Positions 1 to 5,472 of a stretch of 5,593 nucleotides of DNA are shown here, piece by piece; the stretch's first letter is position 1, and the number at the start of each line of letters is the position of its first letter. The stretch covers positions 1-5,593 of the forward strand of contig SKZJ01000074.1 of assembly GCA_007127425.1 (NCBI GenBank), written 5' to 3'. The notes under the pieces are model-generated. The model had not been told where the DNA came from and searched no databases. It saw only the letters and a program-made list of their open reading frames with translations. Source of the stretch: Wenzhouxiangella sp. (GTDB lineage Bacteria > Pseudomonadota > Gammaproteobacteria > Xanthomonadales > Wenzhouxiangellaceae). Position numbers and translations under genes: made by a program.

Positions 1-1
1 A

Positions 2-466
2 GAAGTCGAGATGCTTGATGAAATCGCCTGTGACGACTCACCGGGTGCCGGCAACAGCCTGTCGATCCAAGCCGAAGAGAATACTGGGTATCACCTCGTC
101 GTGGCCGGACGTGACGAGGCGACTGACGCAGTCACGGTCAATTGGTCGTTCCAGGAGCAGCCGCTGCCGGAGATCGACTCCGTGAGCCCGCCGAGTGGCC
201 CGGATACCGGCGGGACCGGTATCGTCATCAGCGGTCAGCACTTTTCGACCGGTGCGCAGGTCACGCTCGGTGACGTGGATTGCAGTGAAACCGAGGTTGT
301 CTCATCAACCGCCATCAACTGTACCGTTCCACCTGGCGATGTCGGGGCGGTTGATGTCAGCGTGGTGAATCCGGATGATCGAAGCGCGACGCTCGTCGAA
401 GGCTTCTTGTACCTGAAGTCCACCGGCCCCGTGTTCGGTGACCGATTCGAAAACCGGGATGAATGA
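2..466 (+). CDS. C-terminal part of a secreted IPT/TIG-domain protein (5' end outside window)
   Basis: The reading frame is open from base 2, so the ATG at 11 is probably internal and this is the tail of a larger protein. The first ~50 residues contain the pattern C-D-D-S-P-G-A-G, then G-Y-H-L-V-V-A-G and V-T-V-N-W. This resembles the repeated beta-sandwich modules (pre-peptidase C-terminal-like) of large extracellular proteins. After a short proline-rich linker (PLPEIDSVSPPSGPDTGG) comes a typical IPT/TIG immunoglobulin-like domain of about 80 residues: I-x-S-V-S-P-x-S-G-x-x-x-G-G, then I-x-G-x-x-F, G-x-V-x-C, I-x-C-x-V-P-P and V-x-V-V-N-P-D. Two cysteines of the domain (C-S-E-T and I-N-C-T-V) are close enough to form a disulfide. 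The protein ends T-G-P-V-F-G-D-R-F-E-N-R-D-E; the F-G-D-R-F-E piece resembles a C-terminal tail I associate with secreted proteins of Xanthomonadales-like bacteria. Likely secreted or surface-located; ligand unknown. The gene is convergent with the next one. Confidence 0.8.
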   Translation, partial: EVEMLDEIACDDSPGAGNSLSIQAEENTGYHLVVAGRDEATDAVTVNWSFQEQPLPEIDSVSPPSGPDTGGTGIVISGQHFSTGAQVTLGDVDCSETEVVSSTAINCTVPPGDVGAVDVSVVNPDDRSATLVEGFLYLKSTGPVFGDRFENRDE

Positions 467-526
467 GTGTGGTGCGAGCCCGGCAGTCTTTTTGCTGCTG
501 GAGCTTGAAGCGGGGGCGGGTTCGAA

Positions 527-1309
527 TCAGGGTGCGGCGACGTCGATCTCGCCGCCGGCGACCGCAATTGGTGTCGAGTCCGGCAGGGGGTAGTCGGCGA
601 TCGCCATTTCGATGCGGTAGTAAAGCTCGTTGGTCCACTCCGGCAGGCCGCGCGGGATGGGGAAAATACTGCGTTGCCTGGGGTCGTGCGGGGCGATGAT
701 GACTTTCGTGTTGTCCAGGCCGACGTCGGCGACCAGGACGAATAATTCCTCGATGGCCGGGTCACCGATGGCCAGGCAACCGCGTGAAGCCGCCCCGCCG
801 TGGATGAAGATGTTCGAGCCCAGATCCTCGCGCCCGTCGAGCCGGCCCATGCGGCGGTCGAAGTAGTTGGGATAATTGACCCGCAGCGACAGGTGGAAAG
901 CGCTGTTGGGGTTGAAGGCATTGAGGCGGTAGATCCCCTCGGGCACCTGGAAGTCGCCGCGTCGGCGTTTCGGCCCGGGCAGCCCGGAGGCGTCGGTAAC
1001 CGGGTAGCTGTGTACGCGGTGGGGACGGCCGTTCTCGTAGGCCCAGACCTCGAGCTCGCGTTCTTCCTTGAGGGCGATCAGGGTCAGTCGCTCGGGCGGG
1101 TAAGGCAGTCCCATGGCTTCGAATCGCGGGCGGATGGACTCATCGATGCGCGGCGCGTAGCGCTCCAGTGTCTGGGTCAGGGTCTGAGGGCGGTCCGTTC
1201 GTGGTACCTCCGGCAGTTCGAAATCATGCAGCACGCCGGCCGCGATCGGCATGGCCGGGGCCAGCAGCAGCGTGGTAACAGCGAGGTACAAAAAGCGGGG
1301 CAGTGTCAT
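527..1309 (-). CDS. Exported L,D-transpeptidase-fold (YkuD) protein, YafK/DpaA-like
   Basis: This 260-residue protein starts with a Sec signal peptide: basic R5, hydrophobic core about residues 6-20, likely cleavage after A24 or G25. It should therefore act in the periplasm. The YkuD catalytic domain covers about residues 72-208. Visible landmarks are G-D-F-x-V-P-E-G (118-125), F-N-P-N-S-A-F-H-L-S-L (132-142), Y-P-N-x-x-D-R (146-152) and the active-site block I-H-G-G-A-A-S-R-G-C (169-178), with H170, S175, R176, G177 and nucleophile C178 all present. The 'NPNS-F-HLSL-YPN-DR' segment is typical of the YafK (COG3034) branch rather than of LdtA-E cross-linking enzymes. E. coli YafK (DpaA) is known to release Braun lipoprotein from peptidoglycan, so an amidase role on diaminopimelate-linked proteins is plausible but inferred. 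No LysM or other wall-binding domain is seen. The ATG at 1309 is chosen because it places the signal peptide correctly; no clear Shine-Dalgarno precedes it. The gene lies 85 bases downstream of the membrane-protein gene on the same strand. Confidence 0.9.
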   Translation of the reverse strand: MTLPRFLYLAVTTLLLAPAMPIAAGVLHDFELPEVPRTDRPQTLTQTLERYAPRIDESIRPRFEAMGLPYPPERLTLIALKEERELEVWAYENGRPHRVHSYPVTDASGLPGPKRRRGDFQVPEGIYRLNAFNPNSAFHLSLRVNYPNYFDRRMGRLDGREDLGSNIFIHGGAASRGCLAIGDPAIEELFVLVADVGLDNTKVIIAPHDPRQRSIFPIPRGLPEWTNELYYRIEMAIADYPLPDSTPIAVAGGEIDVAAP

Positions 1310-1349
1310 CGAACGGAATCTGTATGGTCACCCGGACGGTCCGCTGCCA

Positions 1350-1379
1350 AGTCTAGCCCTGTGGGCGGCTTCCGGTAAA
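1350..1379 (-). promoter_or_regulatory. Possible sigma-70-like promoter for the L,D-transpeptidase gene
   Basis: On the minus strand TTTACC (1379-1374) and TAGACT (1355-1350) are separated by 18 bases, each matching 4 of 6 consensus positions. They sit in the 85-base gap before the gene, about 40 bases from its ATG. If real, the gene has its own promoter besides readthrough from the membrane-protein gene. The match is weak and could be chance. Confidence 0.2.
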
Positions 1380-1394
1380 GCCCGAAATCCGTTG

Positions 1395-2600
1395 TCATTG
1401 CTCGTAGAAGGTCCGCGTGCGCTCGTAAAGTTCGGCCAGTGACAGGGCATAGCGGCCGTTGGCCGTGCGGATCAGCGTGAACTCGAAATCGCTGCCCGGT
1501 TCCAGGCTGTCGAAAAACTCGCCGACATTCAGGTCGGCCAGGTTCAGTGCCGGGAAACGGCTGTCGACCGGGTGGAACAGCCCGTGTTCGGTCACCGTGT
1601 AAACGACGGACTCCGGCTCGCCGTTGAGCAGCACTTCGGTGCGCACACTCAGCGGATGCCAGCACAGGGCGACCACCACGGCCAGCATGACCGACAATGC
1701 CGAGCGCTCGCGCCCGGGCATGCGGCGGGTCAGTTGCCAGGCGCCGACGCCGGCCAGCGTACCGGCAAACAGGGCAGTCGCTACCGGTGCCGGCCAGAGT
1801 GCACGCAGCGGTGGCAGCAGCGTGAAGTGGAAGAATGCCAGGACGCCGGCCAGTAGTATCAAGCCGAGTACCACCTGGGCCGAGGGGTAGGTCAGCAGGT
1901 CGACATGGCCGGCCGCTTCGGCCTCGGCGTGTTGCCGCTTTACCTGCCGGGAAAGCTGCCGGCTGGCAGCCCAGCCGGTCGCTTCGCGTTGTAGCTCGAT
2001 CTGCTTGTGTTCGAGCGCGCCGACCAGGGGATGGCGACTGATCAGGGCCTCGAACTGCGCGCCGAGCTTGCGGCCGGCCAGCAGACCGGGGCGATCCAGC
2101 GGATCGGTGGCGCAATCCCAGTGCAGCAAGCCGAGTCGGAAGCTGCCCGTCGAAGTTTCGAGAGCCAGGGTGGTGCTGGCCCAGTGCTGGGGTTCGTTGC
2201 TGTTGGTGGCGGGCCGGTACAGCGTGGCCGAATGAATCTCCTCCCAGCGCACTTGCCATTCGTGACGGGTCCAGAAGCGGCGGCCATGGTGGCCGGGGGG
2301 ACGGCAGCGGATGCCGGCATCGTCGAACTCCATCCAGGCTTCCTGTGCCTGCCGCCGGTAGAAGGCAAACAGTGCCAGGCTGCCCACGACGGCCAGCGGC
2401 AGTGCCAGCCAGATAGCCGTCGGAACTTCGGCGATGGTTTCTTCCAGCGCCTGCCAGGCGGATTCGCCGGGCAGCATGATCAACAGGGCGCCGATTGCCA
2501 GCGGCAGCCCGACAGCCAACACGATAAGGCTGCCGCGAACTTCCATCGGATTGAGCCGATAGCACAGGCGCACGGTCGGCAAGTACCTGGACTTGTCCAT
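1395..2600 (-). CDS. Multi-pass inner-membrane protein of unknown function with a possible PH-like domain
   Basis: I do not recognise this 401-residue protein. Hydrophobic segments lie near residues 23-43 and 62-81 (an N-terminal hairpin) and near 238-259, 270-290 and 300-316, giving four or five membrane passes. Between the two sets is a soluble stretch of about 155 residues. Its first part (about 86-165) has the pattern W-M-E-F-D-D-A-G-I-R-C-R, then W-Q-V-R-W-E-E-I-H-S-A. This resembles small bacterial PH-like domains attached to membrane helices, where an aromatic-rich strand is followed by 'W-x-x-I'. The second part (about 195-230) is charged and predicted helical (E-H-K-Q-I-E-L-Q-R-E, then Q-V-K-R-Q-H-A-E-A-E). 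The C-terminal ~85 residues are soluble and mixed alpha/beta. The ATG at 2600 is supported by a purine-rich GAGGGAG (2617-2611) ten bases upstream. It probably heads a two-gene unit with the L,D-transpeptidase gene. No catalytic motif was found. The high coding density and consistent GC-rich codon use support it as real. Confidence 0.8.
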   Translation of the reverse strand: MDKSRYLPTVRLCYRLNPMEVRGSLIVLAVGLPLAIGALLIMLPGESAWQALEETIAEVPTAIWLALPLAVVGSLALFAFYRRQAQEAWMEFDDAGIRCRPPGHHGRRFWTRHEWQVRWEEIHSATLYRPATNSNEPQHWASTTLALETSTGSFRLGLLHWDCATDPLDRPGLLAGRKLGAQFEALISRHPLVGALEHKQIELQREATGWAASRQLSRQVKRQHAEAEAAGHVDLLTYPSAQVVLGLILLAGVLAFFHFTLLPPLRALWPAPVATALFAGTLAGVGAWQLTRRMPGRERSALSVMLAVVVALCWHPLSVRTEVLLNGEPESVVYTVTEHGLFHPVDSRFPALNLADLNVGEFFDSLEPGSDFEFTLIRTANGRYALSLAELYERTRTFYEQ

Positions 2601-2646
2601 TCTCTATTTTCTCCCTCGGATCGTGACGCGGGCACTTGCGACAGCA

Positions 2647-2662
2647 GTTTGCGTGCGCAAAC
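2647..2662. promoter_or_regulatory. 16-bp interrupted palindrome, candidate operator
   Basis: GTTTGCG-TG-CGCAAAC is a perfect 7-base inverted repeat with a 2-base centre. It lies in the 138-base region between two divergently transcribed genes, as expected for a dimeric transcription-factor site. It would lie just downstream of the -10-like element on the minus strand (repression position), and about 40-55 bases upstream of the -10-like element for the plus-strand barrel gene (activation position). The regulator is unknown. Confidence 0.4.
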
Positions 2663-2684
2663 ACCCGTTGCTTCCCTGGGTCCG

Positions 2685-2690
2685 ATTATA
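2685..2690 (-). promoter_or_regulatory. Perfect -10 hexamer for the minus-strand membrane-protein gene
   Basis: Read on the minus strand, bases 2690-2685 are TATAAT, the exact sigma-70 -10 consensus, rare in such GC-rich DNA. It lies about 85 bases before the ATG at 2600. A good -35 at 16-18 bases is not visible; TTGTCC (2718-2713) is present but 22 bases away. The call therefore rests on the -10 alone. Confidence 0.35.
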
Positions 2691-2699
2691 GTGCGGTCT

Positions 2700-2705
2700 G
2701 ATAAT
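2700..2705 (+). promoter_or_regulatory. -10-like element for the outer-membrane barrel gene
   Basis: GATAAT matches 5 of 6 positions of the -10 consensus and lies 33 bases before the ATG at 2739, leaving a short leader that contains the ribosome binding site. TATAGT at 2687-2692 is an alternative. Neither has a convincing -35, so an activator, perhaps acting at the upstream palindrome, is possible. Confidence 0.3.
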
Positions 2706-2738
2706 CTGTCCGGGACAACCCGTAAGGAGTTTTTCGTC

Positions 2739-3392
2739 ATGGTGGGCGTTGCAATGTGTTGGGCGGGGCCGAGGCTGGTGGCGATACTGCCGGCACTGTT
2801 ACTGGCGCTTGGCTTGCTGTCCGGTTCACCCGCTGTGGTGGCCGGCCAGGCCGACCGGCCGCTGAGCGCATCGGTATTGCTGGGCTATCGCGACGGTGGG
2901 CGATTCGAGTTGCCCGGTACCGGCGAGCGTTCCAATCTCGACGGCGAGGTCAGTCGCGGCATTGCGCTGGGTTACGAGTTCGAGCCCGGTAACGCCTGGG
3001 AATTGCTCTTCACGCAGCAGCGTACATCGCTGCCGAGTGCCGGCGTGGATGTGGATATCGCCTACCTGCACCTGGGCGGGCGGCTGGAGTTCGCCGGCCA
3101 TCGCTTCGTGCCCTATCTTTCCGGGGGCGTGGGCGCGACCCGTATCAGCGCCCGCGGTATTGATACCGCCAGTGAACTGCGGCCCAGCCTGTCGGTGGCC
3201 GGCGGCCTGGAATGGCCGCTGACGCGCCACTTCGCCGTTCGCATGGAAGCGCGCGGCTACCTCACCATGGGCGGCGGGGATCGTGGCCTGCTGTGCTTCA
3301 GCGGGCCGGGAGACGCCTTCTGTCAACTGGCCTGGAGCGGGGATGTGCTCGGCCAGGCCGAGGTGCTGGGCGGCGTGACTTTTCGCTTCTGA
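2739..3392 (+). CDS. Small outer-membrane beta-barrel protein (OmpW/OmpA-like fold)
   Basis: The 217-residue protein starts at the ATG at 2739, supported by a strong AAGGAG (2724-2729) nine bases upstream. A longer in-frame opening upstream overlaps the opposite-strand gene and lacks a signal peptide at its front, so it was not used. Residues 1-35 form a signal peptide (R12, then a long leucine/alanine core, likely cleavage near V-V-A|G-Q at 35). The mature ~180 residues show alternating polar/hydrophobic strands ending in aromatics: A-S-V-L-L-G-Y, G-I-A-L-G-Y-E-F, W-E-L-L-F-T-Q-Q, V-D-I-A-Y-L-H-L-G-G, V-P-Y-L-S-G-G-V-G, S-V-A-G-G-L-E-W. The last strand ends V-T-F-R-F with a terminal phenylalanine, the classic outer-membrane barrel signal. 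About eight strands are expected, as in the PF13505-type barrels. C186 and C195, in a glycine-rich stretch before the last strand, could form a disulfide in an extracellular loop. Cargo or partner is unknown. The CNNM gene follows after 39 bases without an obvious terminator, so the two may be co-transcribed. Confidence 0.85.
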   Translation: MVGVAMCWAGPRLVAILPALLLALGLLSGSPAVVAGQADRPLSASVLLGYRDGGRFELPGTGERSNLDGEVSRGIALGYEFEPGNAWELLFTQQRTSLPSAGVDVDIAYLHLGGRLEFAGHRFVPYLSGGVGATRISARGIDTASELRPSLSVAGGLEWPLTRHFAVRMEARGYLTMGGGDRGLLCFSGPGDAFCQLAWSGDVLGQAEVLGGVTFRF

Positions 3393-3431
3393 GCAGGCTC
3401 CTGTCATTATCTATCCTCAAGGAATCCAACG

Positions 3432-4484
3432 ATGACGCTGCTGACCTGGATCGGGATCTTCGCCTGCCTGTCGCAATCGGCCATGTTGTCCGGGCTCAAC
3501 CTGGGCCTGTTTTCACTCGGCAAGCTCGAGCTTCAGGTCGAGGCGGACAAGGGGAGTGCCCAGGCGCGTCGCGTGCTGGCACTGCGCGAGAATGCGAATT
3601 TTGCGCTGGTGACCATCCTGTGGGGCAATGTCGGGGTCAATGTCCTGCTGGCCCTGCTGTCGGGTTCGGTGCTCAGCGGCGTGGCGGCTTTCATCTTTTC
3701 CACCGTCATCATCACCATCTTCGCCGAGATCATTCCGCAGTCCTACTTCACACGCCATGCGCTGCGGATGGCCTCGCTGCTCGCGCCCGTCCTGCGCATC
3801 TACCAGGTCGTGCTCTACCCGGTGGCGCGGCCGACCGCCTGGGTGCTGGATGCCTGGCTGGGGGGAGAGAGTATCCGGTATTTTCCGGAACGCGACCTGC
3901 GCCGGGTGATCCGGATGCACATGGCGGCCAGCGAGAGCGATATTGCCCGCCTGGAAGGACAGGGTGCGCTCAACTTCCTCGAGATCGACGACGTGCCGCT
4001 CGGTGACGAGGGTGAGCCGATCGATCCCGACAGCATCATCACACTGCCGTTCGTGGAGCGCCGCCCCGTCTTTCCAGAGATTCGCCCCGACCCCGACGAC
4101 CCGTTCCTGCGCGAAGTGAACCGCTCCGGCAAGAGCTGGGTGGTCATCGTCGATCAGGAGTCCCGACCGCAAATGGTGCTCGGTACCAGCGACTTCCTGC
4201 GTGAAGCGCTGTTCGAGCCTGCTCGTTTCAAGCCGTTGCGCCATTGCCATCGTCCCGTCATCGTCGATCGTGGTGAGAAAAAGCTGGGGGAGCTGATCGG
4301 CCGGTTCCGCATCCGCAGTGACGAAGGGGGCGAAGACATCGTCGAGAACGATGTGATCCTGTTGTGGGGTGACAATCCGCGGGTGGTTACCGGTACCGAT
4401 ATTCTGGGTCGTCTGCTACGCGGCATCGCCCGGGAGAAGCGTGACGAGCCGTCCCTGCCGCCGGGAACCGTAGGGAGCCTCTGA
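3432..4484 (+). CDS. CNNM/DUF21-type membrane transport protein with degenerate CBS-like tail
   Basis: The 350-residue protein starts at the ATG at 3432, with AAGGAA (3419-3424) seven bases upstream. Residues 1-145 form a DUF21/CNNM transmembrane domain. Landmarks are S-G-L-N-L-G-L-F-S-L (20-29) in the first helix, the amphipathic E-L-Q-V-E-A-D-K-G segment, R-E-N-A-N-F (52-57), G-N-V-G-V-N (65-70) and the conserved A-E-I-I-P-Q (98-103), with four hydrophobic segments near 4-28, 57-77, 82-104 and 112-141. Related CNNM/CorC proteins transport magnesium (or are coupled to its efflux) as dimers in the inner membrane. Residues about 180-335 take the place of the cytosolic CBS pair: S-W-V-V-I-V-D and H-R-P-V-I-V-D look like CBS strands, but the classic nucleotide-binding pattern is not obvious. 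No CorC-type C-terminal domain follows, so the protein is shorter than MpfA/CorC-like relatives. A cation-transport role is family inference. The last codons and the stop lie inside a short repeated sequence (4474-4495). Confidence 0.85.
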   Translation: MTLLTWIGIFACLSQSAMLSGLNLGLFSLGKLELQVEADKGSAQARRVLALRENANFALVTILWGNVGVNVLLALLSGSVLSGVAAFIFSTVIITIFAEIIPQSYFTRHALRMASLLAPVLRIYQVVLYPVARPTAWVLDAWLGGESIRYFPERDLRRVIRMHMAASESDIARLEGQGALNFLEIDDVPLGDEGEPIDPDSIITLPFVERRPVFPEIRPDPDDPFLREVNRSGKSWVVIVDQESRPQMVLGTSDFLREALFEPARFKPLRHCHRPVIVDRGEKKLGELIGRFRIRSDEGGEDIVENDVILLWGDNPRVVTGTDILGRLLRGIAREKRDEPSLPPGTVGSL

Positions 4485-4531
4485 GCAACTCTGCGTGCCT
4501 GGCCGCGCACAGTTGCCCGTACCTGCAGAGG
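4474..4531. repeat. Short repeat/hairpin element overlapping the stop of the CNNM gene (copy 1)
   Basis: Bases 4474-4495 match 5473-5494 at 20 of 22 positions, with core CCTCTGARCAACTCTGCG. Starting within the repeat is a stem-loop: GCAACT (4485-4490) pairs with AGTTGC (4511-4516), then a C/C mismatch, then six further pairs including one G-T around a CCTGGC loop. An outer CCTCTG (4478-4483) is matched by CAGAGG (4526-4531), like the terminal inverted repeats of a tiny element. No T-tract follows, so it is not a canonical terminator, although it could act in transcript processing or stability. Confidence 0.5.
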
Positions 4532-4542
4532 TGGTCGATAAT
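4513..4542 (+). promoter_or_regulatory. Possible promoter for the lipid kinase gene
   Basis: TTGCCC (4513-4518, 4 of 6) and GATAAT (4537-4542, 5 of 6) are separated by 18 bases, and lie just before the kinase gene. Transcription would begin around 4549, giving a leader of about 27 bases. The -35 lies within the 3' arm of the repeat hairpin, so the repeat may have contributed to this promoter. Confidence 0.35.
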
Positions 4543-4575
4543 GCCGCGGTTTCCGCCATTGCCTGAAGCTACCTC

Positions 4576-5472
4576 TTGCGCAAGCTGACCTTTATCGTGA
4601 ATCCAGCGGCCGGACCGTGTCGCCGCCGCACGCAACAGCTGTTCGACCGGTTGTGCGATCTGTGCCCGAACGACGAAGTGCTGGCCACGGAAACACCCGG
4701 CCAGGCGCGCCGTTGGGCGGCCGAGCGGGCGGGACACGAGAACCTTGCCGTCATCGCCGTGGGCGGGGACGGTACGGTGCACGAGGTGGGCAACGGGCTG
4801 ATCGGTGGTCGGGCCATGCTGGGCGTTTTGCCGGTGGGTTCGGGCAACGATTTTGCCAAGATGCTGACGAGCCCGCATGATCCCGAAGGAGCGGTGGCCT
4901 GGTTTCGCGATGCCGACCACCGATTCTGCGATGTCGGTGAAGTCACGCTCACTCGGGCCGACGGCGGCCGTGAGCGACATCGTTTCATTAACGGTCTCGG
5001 TCTTGGGTTGGAGGCGGTAGTCGCCAACTCGGCCCGCAACGCCCGCTACCTGAAGGGCTTTGCGCGCTACCTGGCGGCGGCGTTGTGGCACCTGCCCACC
5101 TACAAACCGCCGCACATGCAGATCCGGGGCGATGCCGGAGCGTGTTCCGGGCGGCAGTTCCTGGTGGCCATCGGCAACGGCTGTTGTGCCGGCGGGCGAT
5201 TCCGGCTCACGCCTGATGCGCGCATCGACGATGGGCTGCTGGATGTATGCCGCGTCGACACCCTGTCGCGCTTGCGCCTGTTGCGCATCCTGCCGACCGT
5301 ATTGAGCGGTCGGCACACGCGCTTTCACGACGTGCGGATGTCGCAGGTGGCATCGATCGACATCGACTGCCCGGACGGCTGCATGGTGCATGCCGACGGC
5401 GAGGTTCTGGCCGGCGATGCCGTCGAGATCCGCGTGCGGGTACTACCCGGCATTCTGCCGCTACTGGGATAA
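4576..5472 (+). CDS. YegS/DgkB-type diacylglycerol (lipid) kinase family protein, TTG start
   Basis: The protein has 298 residues, normal for the family. It carries the lipid-kinase landmarks in order: I-V-N-P-A-A-G (7-13) at the N-terminus, the ATP-binding V-G-G-D-G-T-V-H-E-V (62-71), L-P-V-G-S-G-N-D-F-A (85-94), F-I-N-G-L-G-L-G-L-E (137-146), and, in the C-terminal beta-sandwich, I-G-N-G-x-x-A-G-G-x-F-x-L-T-P-x-A-x-x-D-D-G-L-L-D-V (199-224) and H-A-D-G-E (272-276). Family members phosphorylate diacylglycerol or related lipids at the inner face of the membrane using ATP and magnesium; the exact substrate cannot be told from sequence. An in-frame TGA at 4564-4566 leaves only three sense codons before the TTG at 4576. 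Later CTG/GTG codons would remove the conserved N-terminal strand, so TTG is the best start. No strong Shine-Dalgarno is seen (only a weak GAAG at 4565-4568), suggesting low translation. No transmembrane segment is evident, so it is probably cytosolic and membrane-associated. Confidence 0.92.
   Translation: MRKLTFIVNPAAGPCRRRTQQLFDRLCDLCPNDEVLATETPGQARRWAAERAGHENLAVIAVGGDGTVHEVGNGLIGGRAMLGVLPVGSGNDFAKMLTSPHDPEGAVAWFRDADHRFCDVGEVTLTRADGGRERHRFINGLGLGLEAVVANSARNARYLKGFARYLAAALWHLPTYKPPHMQIRGDAGACSGRQFLVAIGNGCCAGGRFRLTPDARIDDGLLDVCRVDTLSRLRLLRILPTVLSGRHTRFHDVRMSQVASIDIDCPDGCMVHADGEVLAGDAVEIRVRVLPGILPLLG

Noticed and set aside
480..501. Stem-loop between the convergent first two genes (CCGGCAG/CTGCTGG with T-rich loop)
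   Set aside because: The T-run is in the loop instead of after the stem on either strand, so it does not fit an intrinsic terminator; a 7-bp stem with a G-T pair can occur by chance.
1306..2664. Long 452-residue minus-strand reading frame overlapping the membrane-protein gene
   Set aside because: It is an arginine/alanine/proline-rich out-of-frame shadow typical of GC-rich DNA. The 1395-2600 frame has membrane segments, a good ribosome binding site and normal composition.
2007..2738. In-frame upstream extension of the outer-membrane barrel gene
   Set aside because: It lies antisense to the membrane-protein gene, is rich in Q/G/A shadow composition, and would bury the clear signal peptide and Shine-Dalgarno at 2724-2741.
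3391..3400. GAGC-AG-GCTC mini-palindrome after the barrel gene
   Set aside because: Only a 4-bp stem with a 2-base centre and no T-tract; too short to be called a terminator.
4387..5391. 334-residue minus-strand reading frame opposite the lipid kinase
   Set aside because: The plus strand has an unmistakable lipid kinase with all motifs; the antisense frame has no recognisable motif and low-complexity composition.
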